From: Podocnemis expansa | Lineage: Eukaryota > Chordata > Testudines > Podocnemididae | Length of the DNA stretch: 64,000 nucleotides | NCBI GenBank assembly: GCA_007922195.1 | Contig: ML682119.1 | Location: 496,943 to 560,942 of the forward strand | Reading direction: 5' to 3' | Shown: piece by piece, positions 43,641 through 55,310 of the stretch | How the letters are laid out: each line of letters begins with the position of its first letter | Numbering within the stretch: the first letter of the stretch is position 1 | Made by a program: the position numbers and the translations under genes | Notes under the pieces: model-generated | Database searches by the model: none | What the model was told of the DNA's origin: nothing | The model's input: only the letters and a program-made list of their open reading frames with translations

Positions 43641-44869
43641 TTTCCTTCATGGGCCTTGGGGAGAACAGAACTGGCTACATTGCCCTCAACATGCTTATGG
43701 CTTGTGGAACTTGGTTTTATGAGAACTAGAATCCAATCTGATGCTTCAGGGCTTCTGTCAGTTACCTACAGGATTCAGGAAAGAATTGTTTGTACTGACT
43801 GATGTTTCTATTCTGGGTTTCACCTGCCTGTGAACTATCAGAGGGTCAACCATTGTTGAAGAGGAGATGCTGGTTAAGATGGGACAGTGTTCTGAGGTGG
43901 TCCAGAGAAGCCTCTTTCTAGTTACTGCCTGGTATCAGCAGCAGCTTTAGATGTAGGTGAAGCAGGTGGCCACCCAGTCCCGAGCAGTAGGGGGGCTGTC
44001 CTCAGTTTGGTGGACAGAAATGGAAGGATAGAAAAATACAGAAATTCTTCCCATCTAGCAGAGCTGGAAGCCTAAGCACTCTTCAGTTTTGGCTCAATGT
44101 AAACTATCAATAGGATCTGTGCTTTGTCTGAATTGCAGATTTCACCATTCTGCCCATCACCTTCACACTGACATCCTAAAAAAAAAAAAAAAAAAATCAG
44201 GAGCACTCTTTGAGACACCAATACACAGCACAATAGTGGGATACTTTCCAATGGTCTCATATTTTAGTTCCTCAGTGTGGCCATCTATTCCACTATTTTT
44301 TTAATCCCACTTATGAAATTCTGCCTTTGCGACAATTTTTCCTTTGACTGCGTTTGGTTCAAGTTACCAGGTAGGTCTGTATAGGCTGCTGCATAGAGAT
44401 ACCATGCTGCCCTCAACCTGTCATTACAGCTGTGTGAGATGTCTTTGCTGTAGGTTCTCTTTTGGTAAGAAATTTCTTTAGATTCTTTTGTACTTACAAT
44501 TTAATATTTTTGAGGCAGTCAGTCTCAAACTTGAGTTCTTCAGAGAACTTCATTGAAATTTGCTGTTTTTCACTTACAGCTCCACACTAGAAACCTTTTC
44601 ACTTATTCTTCATCTTGAATACAAATTATAAACTTCTAGTGCACATAAACACACGCCTATATGAAAAAATTGTAAGCTTTGACTGGCAAAGTTTTAAATG
44701 TGGTATTTCAGTTGTTTGAGCCATCATTAATTTTACCACTTTTTATTTGTAAAGTGATGCACATACTTAATAAATGTTCATTTTACCTTTGCAGTTCAGC
44801 ATTACCTCATTTATGTTAAGGTAAAGATGATCAGCTTACAAACTTCATGATGGAAAGATCTATAAAAAT
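43641..44869. other. no gene recognised
   Basis: A/T-rich spacer, with a poly-A run near 44178. No exon or domain seen. Confidence 0.3.
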
Positions 44870-44950
44870 ATCTTACACAAGAATAATTTACAAGTTCCAG
44901 AGGGATAGTCAAGTTAATCTGGTTCAGTAAAAAGACAAGAAGTCCTGTGG
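44870..44950. repeat. Penelope terminal fragment
   Basis: 'ttccagagggatagtcaagt', 'taatctggttcagtaaaaag' and 'acaagaagtcctgtgggg' are the outer edge of the Penelope terminal motif, cut short. Confidence 0.55.
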
Positions 44951-45069
44951 GGAGGGTGGTGGTTAGGGCTACAAGGGAGACCAAGGCCACAAGGAGGACA
45001 GCAGTGGGGGCCTCTACCGGGCCTTTTAGATGGCCCCACAATAGGTTTCCCCTAAGGCCCCAATTGCCT

Positions 45070-45430
45070 AAGGCTGTCTCTACCTCCTATGTCTTCATCA
45101 TATGCTCAGAGTACAAGCACTATGTGGATTTGGGGTCAGGAAGGCATTTACTCCCACATCAGATTTGCATTACAGAGTGTATTTTGTCTCCTGGAAACAT
45201 TTGGGCCATATCAAATAAATTCCCTGACACTGCAGGGCTTCAGGCCCTGGTGACATGTAGGTCTCTGCCAGGGGCACACAGGAATTTGGTCACTGAAGGA
45301 TTGGCATACTTAGTTTATTTGAAGTAAATGGACTTAATGAGGGGGTATTTGTATGAAATAGAATAACTCATGATATGTTGGAGGTCAGACTAGATAATCC
45401 AATGTTTCCTTCTTGTCTTAAACTTTATGA
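45070..45430 (+). repeat. LINE 3'-tail fragment
   Basis: 'ggggtcaggaaggcattta', then 'ggaggtcagactagataatc' and 'caatgtttccttcttgtct' are a LINE 3' end like that at 36.0 kb. No frame is kept. Confidence 0.55.
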
Positions 45431-47309
45431 ATCCTTTGATGGCTGGAAACTCTAATTTCCAGACTGAATTGATTCCTGGTCAGTTTATTACCATTTGCTC
45501 TTGAGCGACTGAAGTCCAGCCTCATCTAAACTTTGTCATCATTTTCATCAACACTTAAAGGAGCTATGCAAGTTACATAAATAACTTGTGCATCTCCCTT
45601 CAACTTCCTAATATTGAACAGGTCCACTGCACTGAGCTAAAGGGAAATACCCTCCTTCTGACTGTTGCTACTCCTGTTGAGGGGCCGAGTTAATCCATCA
45701 TCTCCCTGATGAATTTAGCCAGCCTTCACAGGCCCCTCATTTGAGCTGGGAATTTTGATCTAATAGCAGCTAAAGCAGCCCATTGTCCAACTGCAATAGC
45801 TTTTCTCCTGCTCTGTTTGCCTTGTGAGTCTATTCTTAGTCACAGCTCCTAGGGTCATGTGATGAGAATTAATTGGTTTACAATAACCAACTAAGTTTCT
45901 TATGTTTGTGCAGGAAAATTTGGAAACGTGCCCCCTAAGGTTTCAAAAACCTCAGTAGGGGACTGAAAAGGTCCTACATTTTATTATTGTGAAAATTTTA
46001 ATGGTCTTCTGGGTTTAGTAGGCCCTGACACATGCTTTTTGGAACACCTGGAGTTGGGAAAATACCTTGTGCTTAACTTATGCAACAAGCCCTACTGAAG
46101 TGAATGGGAACTGTAGAATACTACTGATTTTCACAGGAAAATCTGAAAAGATTTCACTGACATCAACATGTACCAATCTTCCTCCTCCCCCACCATTCAA
46201 AAAAACCAACACAACCCAACTTATTTTGTATAAATGAAAAACTGGGGGGGGGGTGTCTCTTTTTTCAGTTAAAAAAAAAAATCTTAAAAATATTGAAATG
46301 TTTGCTGTTGAAAGAAGGCATTGGGCGAACATTTTTGGTTTTCCCAAACATTTTTCAGAAAAATGAAGCCTTTTAACTAAAACCCCAGAAATCAAAAGTA
46401 TTTACAGCATGTTTTTCACGTTTTGGTTCTGATTTTGAAAAAGCCTCAAGTTTTTGTCCTAAATGCAGTAGTACTGTGAAGGTTTTCCTTTGCATGACAA
46501 ATTTTTTCTATTTTCTGGAAATTATATTTCAGTGGAACATACCAACCAGCAGAAGAGGACTAGAATTCAGAATAAGGTCAGGCAAATTATTATGAGAGAT
46601 TGTGGGCCTGAGAACACAAACATCTACCATGATGGTTTTTATAGACAGGACACCTCTGAGATAGGGTTACTATTCATCAGGTTTTCCCTGGATACGTCCT
46701 CTTTGAGGATTAAATGTCCATCTGGCTGGATTTTTTTTAAAGTGTTCAGGAATGTCTGACTATCCCCAAACACCAGCCCTTCCCTAGAGAGCAACAGGGT
46801 CCCCTATTGGGCCCTAGACCAATGTGCATGGAGGGGACAGACTAGGTTGATCCTGGCAGTTGATGAGTGTGGTGGGGGTGTGTAGACATGTGGGGCTTGC
46901 ATGGCAAGGTGTGGTGTATTCATGGGGGTGAGCATGGCTGGGAGGTACTACATTTGGGGGCAAGCATGCTTGGAGAGGTGTCTGGGGGGACACTGCCTTT
47001 GTGGTGCAAGCATAGCTGGAGGAGAGAGCATGGCACAAGGTTTAGAACCGAGGCCAGGATCTGCATTTTTTTGTAGCTAGTAATGCCATGCTGCATAGGT
47101 GGGAGGGCAGGGGTGCTGGGCAGCCCCAGAACTGGGCAGTCTAGGCCAATGCCCCCCCAGTCTGGCTCTGGGTTGTGGCCAGCCCGGTGCCCTCCTCTCT
47201 GGAGTGTCCTCTTCATGCAGAGTTCCACTATGGTAACCCTAAGGGAGTTTCTGGACTCTCTCTTTGGCACTGGGGCAACTGCTACTGGAATAATGCAACC
47301 CATTTTGGT
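45431..47309. other. no gene recognised
   Basis: Unassigned. 46860-47040 has loosely repeated 'ggggc(a/t)(a/t)gcatggctgg' blocks. Confidence 0.3.
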
Positions 47310-47420
47310 ATTCACAGGTCAAGAAAGATTATGATAAATTGGAGAGGGTTAAGAAAAGAGCCAAGAGAATGATTCAAGGACTGGGATTATTAAATGGTTA
47401 AAATGAATCACATTTGTATA
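47310..47420 (+). repeat. CR1 fragment
   Basis: 'aattggagagggttaagaa', 'aagagccaagagaatgattc' and 'aaggactgggattatt' are a short piece of the CR1 3' region. Confidence 0.6.
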
Positions 47421-50146
47421 GCAGTTTATTTGCCAGAGTCTGTAGATCAGGGTAACAGTTCTCTCTGGGTCATCCAAAAGATTGGGGATCCTCAGTCCCT
47501 TCTTCAAAACTTCCCCTTCTTAAAATCATAATTCAGAGATGTGGAACAGGAAAGAAACCCAGGGTGATGTCAGTCTTCAATTTATGCCCCCAGGCCATGT
47601 GCACGGGAAAGTTACTGTCTCAAACATGAAGTCAGGGGGTCATATTCTCGAGCCTACTGAATTATACTACCTCCATTATCTGCATGCCCTCTAGGGGAGA
47701 GACTGCCCCCAAAAATCATGCAGGGCACAGCTCCAAAAGCCACTTCCCCACCATCCCTATCCTCCTCACCTCTCCCCCACCTACTATGCCAGCTTTAAGC
47801 ATGAGCTGGGTCCTGCTGCTGGCCCTAGGGCCAGATCTGGTTCCTGCCACTGGCTCAGCAAGTGCTAACCCTGGGGCCAGAGCCAGCTCACATCACCAGC
47901 CCTGAGTGCCAGCCCCAGGGCCAGATCCAGCTTCTGCCACCAGCTCTGGTGCTGGTCAGCTCCTGCCACCAGAGGCCTTGGTTTCCCAGCCAGGGCTGGC
48001 TGCCACTACCACTACCAAGCCCAGGTCCTGAGCTAGGACCAGCCACCCCCTGCAGCCTGGGGCTAGCAATGCTAGCCACTGCCACCAGCCCTATCTCAAG
48101 TTCCTCCCCAAGACACCTAGGAGCTCAGAGGAGGCAGGGACAGGCTTTCTGTGCCTGCACAGTGGGGGCTGAGGACTCAGGGCATTAGCTGCTACACTCA
48201 GATCCCATGCTCCCTGTGCCCAGCATGAACAATGCCCCTAATGTTCTCTGAGGTGTTGTTGCAGGGTACACCCTTCCTAGGTCCCCCTCAGGGAAAAGCA
48301 GGGAAAGCATTAGCAGGGAGGACACCTCCACAAGCTTCTCACCACAGTTAAACTGTTTAAACTCAATCCCAGAGTCAGGGAAGTATGGGCTAGTAGCCAA
48401 AATCTATATATTGAAGTCTATCAGCAACCATTGGGTCAGGGCAGCATGGCCTAACAGCCAGAGTCTATATAATAAGTCAATGATAGGGCACAGTGCCCAG
48501 GTAGAGAGATCCTAACCAAAACACACTAACTACATCTTCATTACACCCTAGCTCCACCCTTCAAGCCCCCTGGGCCACTTCCTACCTGGGATGGGAGGAA
48601 GGTCTGGTCAGGTGTTGAACTGTGATTCCCCTTTTCCTGGGGCAGCAATTGTTGGCTTTCCCACAGCTCCTGGGAATCACTCACAAGGCTCTCCTTCTGC
48701 AGTAACCATTCCATAGGATCTACTCTGGTCACCAGATCTCCTATGGAATGGGGCTAGTGTAGCTCTGGGACAGGATCCTCCAGTAAACATCCCTCTCCTC
48801 CCTTGGCCAACCCAGACTAAGCTGGTCTGCTCCCTCTTATACTGGGGCAGCAGCCTGAGCATGCCCAGTAGGGCTTAAGGGGTGGAGCTTCCACCACCCA
48901 CAGGGCTGGCTGGGTCACTGCAGTGTGGGGTGAGTCAGCCCTGTCACAAGTGCCTTCAGAAGGGGCTTGCTGGAAGTGTAGATTCTTCTTAAAGGACAAT
49001 CAATGCATGGATGGTGAGTCTTGATATAAGTTTGCTTTGTGGGTGTTACTCAGGAGCACAATGTATTTGAGACACAGACACATACCAAATACTTGCAACT
49101 TCATATAGAGTGATGATATCCAGATTTCAACAAGACATCATTGTTCAACAAATCATAATTTTTCTGGCAACACCTTACAAGGCATACTTTGTATAAGATT
49201 TATTACAGTTCTATAACACTGGTGACTATATTGATGCAGATAGTCATCTACGTGTTTATTCAGCATCACAGGGAGCTCTTCAGTCTAGCAAACTAAGAAA
49301 TAACAAGATTCACTAGCTAGAAGTTGAGCTGGGGAAATTCAGATTAGAAGCAAGGTATGAATTTATAAGGGTCAGGGATAACGATGGGAACAACTGCCCA
49401 AGTCATGGTGGATTTTCTAGTGACTCTAGGACAGAGCTTTTGGGCTCCTGTATCCTCTGTTTTCCTCTGAGAACTCCCTCAAAAAGTCATGTTAGTGCAG
49501 ACTCCTCAAGAGACTTACCCTCAAGGAGCAATCCAACCCAGTAAGTGTTTCCTGGGATGTAGGGCAGCCTTTTTAGAACAGGATGAGATATATTAGTCAG
49601 CTGGAATCCAGCATCAGTGAGATTTTAGCACAGAGTGAGAAAAGGCAGTTTGGGACAGAGTCCAGGCTGGTTTGAGGAATGGCCCAAGATCCTTGCTCTA
49701 CTGAGATCCAAGGTCTCCCTCAGTCTCTGAGTATCCCTGCTCTGTTAGTAGCAGCAGCCTTCGGAGCCATCTGTTCCCAATTGCCTTTTGTTTCTTTCCC
49801 TCTGCCGCCCTGCAAGGTGTTGGAAGGTGTTGCCTGCTCCTGAGCTGCCTGAGTGTTAATGCCCCATCTTTAGCATTTTCATCGACCAGAGTGGGGGTCT
49901 TTTGTTCATGTATGTTGATCCCAGCTGGTCTTGCTAAGCTGGTTGTACCAGACGCTGCACACTTGTTACACACAGTTGTCTGTTAGCTTGCCTTAAGAAA
50001 ATCAACTCCTCTCCACAATGTGTACCTGTGCAAACTGGATTGGGATAGACACACAAACTTTCATAAACACATTACAAAAAAGTCCCCATTTCTTCCCTGC
50101 CCCATGCTGATTTCCTCCTCTTTTCTACTCAGATGCTGCCACATCC
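47421..50146. other. no gene recognised
   Basis: About 2.7 kb left of the OR. 47800-48110 is C/A/G-rich with repeated 'ggggccaga' and 'cctgccac' blocks. The rest is unassigned. A pyrimidine-rich tract ending in AG at about 50132 could be the acceptor that joins an OR upstream exon. Confidence 0.35.
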
Positions 50147-50152
50147 TTGACC

Positions 50153-51088
50153 ATGTATGATGTCAACCAGACATCCATGTCAAAGTTTGTGCTCCTGGGC
50201 TTGTCTGAAAGCCAGGACCATCAGCCACTGATTTTCACAGGCCTCCTGGCCACATATCTGGTGAACCTGGTGGGCAACTCCCTACTGCTGGGTGCAGTGT
50301 GGGCTGACACCCGGCTTCGCAGCCCCATGTACTTCTTCCTCAGTCAGCTGGCCATGGTGGACATGAGCTTTACCTCCATCACCCTTCCCCCAGGTACTGG
50401 TGCACACCCTGACTCAGCACTGAGCTGTCCCCTTCACCAGTTGGATGACCCAGCTTTTCTTCTTCCTGGCCATGGGCAACATGGAGGGCTATCTGCTGGC
50501 TGTCATGACTGACTGCTATGTGGCCATTTGCAACCCCCTGCAATATGCCATTGTGGTGACACAGCCCTTTTGTTTCAAGATGGTGGGAGTCTCCTGGGCT
50601 GTGGTGACCCTGAATTCTCTGCTGCACACCTTCCTGGCTGCCAGGCTGCACTACTATGGCCACCGCTTGCAGCACTTCAGCTGCAATGTAGCACCTCTGC
50701 AGCTCCTCTCCTGCACCTGGCCCTTCCCCAGTGAACTGGAAGTCTTCACAGATGGCTTCCTGGTCATTGTGGGACTCTTTGTTTTCATCTTGGCTTCCTA
50801 TGTCCAGATTGGAATCACTGGGCTGCTTGCGCTCAGCCCACAGTCTGCACAAGGCCCTCTCCGCTTATGGCTCCCACTTAGCCATGGTGACGCTTGTTTA
50901 TGGCACTGTGGCCTGGTTCTACTTCTGCCCTGCATCTTAGCTACATGCTGGGTTGTGACCAGCAGGCAGCCATCTTCTACACTGTTGTGGCGCATGCCCT
51001 GAACCCTATCATCTATAGCCTGAGGAACAAGGAGGTGGATGAATCCCTGAGAAGGTCAGGGAGGAAAGTCCTGGCTTTGTGTGCATGA
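50153..51088 (+). pseudogene. olfactory receptor, disrupted
   Basis: A single-exon seven-helix receptor for odorants, class II type, about 312 codons from ATG 50153 to TGA 51086-51088. Landmarks: GNSLLLGAVW (helix 1), SPMYFFLSQLAMVDMSF (helix 2), YVAICNPLQYA (helix 3 end), [28 protein letters not shown] (helix 6) and [12 protein letters not shown] (helix 7). Lesions: an extra C in the run 50387-50391 shifts the frame; TGA at 50421-50423; a shift near 50811-50832; and another near 50920-50937. The MAYDRY motif reads MTDCY, so one residue is lost and the G-protein-contact Arg is Cys. It is a pseudogene on several counts. Receptors of this family are usually clustered, but this window shows only one. 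Confidence 0.92.
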
Positions 51089-51405
51089 GTCCAGCTCAAA
51101 GTCCCATCACTGAACCACCAATGACTTTTCTGCCCAAGATTCACTGTTGCTTTTAGCACGTTGAGTTGTGGTTATTTACATATACCCTGGATAGTCTTTT
51201 TATCTCTACGCATGTCTGATCCCTGCATGAATCTTGCTACGTTCTTGGTCTCAGTCCATGCCAGGACTGTGAGTTCTACCATCTAATCACATGGCATTTT
51301 GAAAACTATTACCTTCTATCAGTTTTGAATTCCTTCATTCTATCTTCCCCCCCACCCCTGGCATGAAATCCTGGTGCAGCCTTGATCTCTGGATGGCACC
51401 GAGCC
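51089..51405. other. no gene recognised
   Basis: 3' flank of the OR pseudogene. Nothing recognised. Confidence 0.3.
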
Positions 51406-51408
51406 ATT

Positions 51409-51581
51409 GGGTATGTTTACACAGGAGCCTTAGATTGACTTAAACTGTGTTAAGGGGCTTGGGGCTGGATCTGGCTCCTAGCTGCCAAAGTCAACCATAC
51501 CCCTAAGTCGACTTCACAAGGTCGACTTTCAGTTACTCTTGTGAAGTTGAGTTAAAATAGCCCCCAAATGTAAACATAGCC
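51409..51581. mobile_element. Harbinger-like MITE, short copy
   Basis: The ends are GGGTATGTTTACA and TGTAAACATAGCC, with perfect 3-bp duplication ATT at 51406-51408 and 51582-51584. Inside, 'gtcgactt' blocks are inverse to each other. 173 bp. Confidence 0.82.
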
Positions 51582-51879
51582 ATTGTGAGGGACCCAACTG
51601 TGGGATCCCACATGCTACTTATTCAGCCTGGGTCTGTGCTGTGACTGGAGGCTGCTGCTAACTCAGGTCTCTCAAGCAGAGTTTAAGGCATAGAGCCTGT
51701 GTTTGACACTGTTCTTGTACAGTGGGGCCTGTTGCCCTAAATGGGCCTCAGTAGGTTTATGTATGTTTATAGCTCACTTGTAGAAAACTGGATAAAAGTT
51801 TGTACCTATTGCCTAGGTCAGGGGCTGTACCAACCAATTTTTGGTGGCTTCACAGTATAGCCGCCAACTCTTACGGGTG
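51582..51879. other. no gene recognised
   Basis: Short unassigned spacer. Confidence 0.3.
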
Positions 51880-52430
51880 GTTGCTTTCACAAACATGTCC
51901 CCATCACTGCCTCCTGTGACCCTTCAGTGAGAGCCCACCACAGGGAATGTGTGAGACAGGCTTCTCCCCAGATCCGACCCAGGGTGACAATCTTGAACAC
52001 CAATTCATCCTGCTTTGCCAAGTGCCCACTCACTCCTGAGTCAGTCCACTCTGGTCTCTGGTGTGCAACCACTTCCAAGAAGTGGGTGTATGGCCACTGG
52101 CTACCCAAGGATGGTCCCCCAGAAAGCATCCCCAGCACCAGTTACCACACTAAGAGCCACTGTCTACAGAGATTGGGATGCACTCCCAACCACTATACAT
52201 TCAAGTCTGTGCATGTAACAAAGAAATGGATTGTGCCCAGCCTTCTTCACTCATACCCTCTGAAGTTCACACAGCTTTAGATAAAACAACTTCCAGTTTA
52301 TTGAACAGATTGTAATTCTAAGTGAGATTATGGCCAATCATGGCAGAATCACAATATAAATGAGTCAGGAGTGACCACAAGAAATAAAAGGTAATACACA
52401 CATAGTAACCTAATATCTGTACTTAAACTG
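51880..52430 (-). repeat. LTR-like dispersed repeat, copy C
   Basis: The block 'cacacagctttagataaaac' with 'ttccagtttattgaacag' near 52265-52310 parallels 10855-10895 and 11850-11890. On the minus strand it again gives AATAAA. Left of it the three copies diverge. Confidence 0.42.
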
Positions 52431-52723
52431 TCCGCATAAGTGAAGTTCATGCTCAAGATGTTCGGTGGTCAGATGTTTGTACAGCCAGTCTCTGCCTCAG
52501 GCCAGTCTGGGCCCAGATCTTGCTTGAATTTGTTTCAAGATGCAGAGTCTCCGTTAAAAAGCCCCTTCAATGTTCCAGGTGTTTTTCTTTGTTTCCCACT
52601 CCTCTCACCCTTCCTCTTCCAGGCAGAGGTGATCCCTTTGTCTCTCCTGAGCCACCTCAATTAGCATAGCTTTGTTGTTTCCTCCAGGTGCTTGCTTGCT
52701 TGCTCTCGGAGAGAGCTCTCTCT

Positions 52724-53075
52724 GGCTAAGTCTACACTTACAGTTTAATTCAAAGGAATGAGGATTAATTCTACTTAAATTAATGCATGGCTATACTGGG
52801 TTTCATTAACTTGAACTAAGGAATTCCTAAATTCAAATTAATAAAAGCTTACTTTGAAGTTATAAAACCTCACTTAACTTTGAAGTAAAGATTAATTTAA
52901 ACTTACTAGTTCAAATTAACCTAATGTAGCTGTGTTAATTCGAATTAACCATTGATTTGACTTAACAGTTTTTGACCTTCTTCCTCCCAGGGTGCCTTCC
53001 TCTTTCTACATATTAGATGGGGGCATGGCCCTTCTTGGAGACCATCTTGCCACATTTCTGATGGTGCCCTCTTCC
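52724..53075. mobile_element. Harbinger-like MITE, left part only
   Basis: Starts GGCTAAGTCTACAC after TCT. 'cccagggtgccttcc' and 'gggggcatggccct' (52988-53033) match the inner MITE at 26.97 kb. The right end is missing, and a microsatellite follows. Confidence 0.65.
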
Positions 53076-53108
53076 TATCTATCTATCTTATCTATCTCTC
53101 TGTCTATC

Positions 53109-53156
<48 letters not shown>
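53073..53156. repeat. (TCTA)n then (TA)n microsatellite
   Basis: TCTA-type units to about 53111, then an unbroken TA tract to 53156. It sits at the 3' side of the minus-strand retroelement. Confidence 0.95.
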
Positions 53157-53159
<3 letters not shown>

Positions 53160-54378
53160 TCCTCTCTCACCCCTATGGGTGGTATGTGTCATCCTCAACC
53201 TCGGGTCCTCTACCAGAGGCCTGGGAGTTTGAGGGTTCTGCGCAGTATCTTAGCTGTTCCTAGCACTGCACTCTTCTGGACAGAGAGCNNNNNNNNNNNN
53301 NNNNNNNNNNNNNNNNNNNNNNNNNNNNNNNNNNNNNNNNNNNNNNNNNNNNNNNNNNNNNNNNNNNNNNNNNNNNNNNNNNNNNNNNNNNNNNNNNNNN
53401 NNNNNNNNNNNNNNNNNNNNNNNNNNNNNNNNNNNNNNNNNNNNNNNNNNNNNNNNNNNNNNNNNNNNNNNNNNNNNNNNNNNNNNNNNNNNNNNNNNNN
53501 NNNNNNNNNNNNNNNNNNNNNNNNNNNNNNNNNNNNNNNNNNNNNNNNNNNNNNNNNNNNNNNNNNNNNNNNNNNNNNNNNNNNNNNNNNNNNNNNNNNN
53601 NNNNNNNNNNNNNNNNNNNNNNNNNNNNNNNNNNNNNNNNNNNNNNNNNNNNNNNNNNNNNNNNNNNNNNNNNNNNNNNNNNNNNNNNGGCCTCTCTGCA
53701 CAGTCTGCACCTTGGGTCCTGTCTAGTGTGGTAGACCCCTGCTTCAATGGATCTGGTGCTCAGTGCCTGTTCTTGTGCTGCTACGATCAGTGCCTCAGTG
53801 CTGTCTTTTAGTCCAGCCCTTTCCAGCCACTGGTAGGATTTCCCAATGTCAGCCACCTCAGCTATCTGTCGATGGTACATTCCATGCAGGGTCTTGGCTT
53901 GCCATGGCATTTCTTCTGCTTGATCTTCCTCCCATGTCTGCTGCTGCCTCAGGCATTCTCTCAGCAGCTCATCTTTGGGTGCCATCTTACTGATGTACTC
54001 CTGGATGCTCTGGGTTTCATCCAGGACAGTGGCTTTGACACTCACCAAACCCCGCCCGCCTTCTTTCCGGCTGGAGTACAGTCTCTGGGTGTTGGACTTG
54101 GGGTGGAAACCTCCGTACATTGTGAGGAGCTTCCGGGTCTTCACATCGGCAGCCTCCATGTCCTCCTTTGGCCAGCTCACTATACCGGCAGGGTATCTGA
54201 TGACTGGCAGGGCATACCTGTTGATGGCATGGATCTTGTTCTTCCATTGAGCTGGCTCTTCAGGACCTGTCTTATCCTTTGGTGGTACTTGGATGTTGCT
54301 GTCTTCCTTGCCTCCTCATCGTGAGTCCCATGTGACTGTGGGATGCCAAGGTACTTGTAGCTATGACAGGATGACCTG

Positions 54379-54380
<2 letters not shown>
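53160..54380 (-). mobile_element. R2/R4-group non-LTR retrotransposon, 3' part
   Basis: Read on the minus strand from 54375: YKYLGIPQS (reverse-transcriptase thumb side), YALPVIRYPAGIVSWPKED, KTRKLLTMYGGFHP, EGGRGLVSV, then DPRCRLCREA, the start of the CCHC finger before the restriction-like endonuclease. The N gap removes the endonuclease. Left of the gap (53210-53288) the C-terminal QKSAVLGTAKILRRTLK-type end is present. A one-base shift lies near 54235. The element is 5'-truncated and lies between two AT microsatellites. The exact clade (R4/Dong, NeSL or related) is not settled. Confidence 0.72.
53289..53688. other. assembly gap
   Basis: 400 unresolved bases. They fall inside the retrotransposon's CCHC/endonuclease segment, so any frame drawn across them is meaningless. 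Confidence 1.

Positions 54381-54428
<48 letters not shown>
54381..54428. repeat. (AT)n microsatellite
   Basis: 48 bases of alternating A and T directly at the 5'-truncated end of the retrotransposon. Broken AT-rich sequence continues to about 54475. Confidence 0.95.
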
Positions 54429-54431
<3 letters not shown>

Positions 54432-54469
54432 AGGATATATATGATCTTTTAGATATATACTTTTCTATA

Positions 54470-54535
54470 TATAAAAGATAAAGATAAATTTGTTAGTCTT
54501 CAAAAGTGTCACAGAACTCCTTGTTTGTTTTACTG
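54470..54535 (+). repeat. Penelope 3' fragment
   Basis: 'aaatttgttagtcttcaaaa' and 'gtgtcacagaactccttgtt' match the last part of the Penelope-like element at 31940-31970. Confidence 0.6.
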
Positions 54536-55053
54536 ACAAAGTTAGCTTCAGTTCTTGTTATTTAGACAAATTACTAGAAAATAAATTCTACATTATTGAA
54601 ACCCTAATCATCATTTAGTCAATCATAAACATTAATGACACCTGACTTTTCCATCTTTTGGCATAAATGACCTAAATTTGTGGCTTTTTGGAAAGTGCAG
54701 CTATTAAATTTGAGGACTTCATTTTCTGTATTTGTGGTTGGATCATGTTTTATCTCAGTGGACAAAGTGAACTTAGGTGATGTCTACAGTGCAGAACTAC
54801 CTCAACCTATCTTATGCAGTTATTAAATTGTTTGTGTGTGCACACACCAGGTTCCACATGCCCATAGTGCACATATACACCAGGACTGCTGATATCTATT
54901 GTAACATCTACATGGGCATATTGGGGGAGGGCTCTTCTCTTTGAGAGGTAGCTTAATTGTAACAGGTAGTCCAGGAGTGCTCAAAGATCTCTGGGGGAGC
55001 AGGCATGGGCTGCCAAACCAAAGCCCTGTTCTGCACCACCTCATCCCTCAAGG
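54536..55053. other. no gene recognised
   Basis: Unassigned. 54778-54800 ('ggtgatgtctacagtg') resembles a worn Harbinger-like MITE end. Confidence 0.3.
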
Positions 55054-55310
55054 CAGGGGTCTGCAACCTGTGCCTCCAAAGATGTGCAGATCTTCAGCTA
55101 CCCATTTGTGGCTCCAGGCTCTGCTCCCTCCCACCACTTAGGGACCCTGTGAGTGGCGTGCCCCTGACTCTGAACTCCCCCCCACCAGTAAGGGATCCTG
55201 CTGGGGGCCGACTCCTGGTTTCCAGCCCTCGCCCTGCAAGAGGATCTTGCAGCAGGCATTCTGGCCCAGCTCCCCTGACCAAGAAGCTATACTCATTGTG
55301 GCTCTCAAAC
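55054..55310. repeat. hAT-like MITE fragment
   Basis: It starts caggggtctgcaacc, a hAT-type end. 'tggctctcaaactac' near 55300 may be the worn opposite end. No matching octamers. Confidence 0.5.

Noticed and set aside
48541..48999. Overlapping minus-strand frames of 60-63 codons
   Set aside because: Short, mutually overlapping, and without splice sites or family resemblance.
52992..54180. Frames spanning the gap on both strands
   Set aside because: They are extended artificially by 400 N. Only the flanking parts were used.
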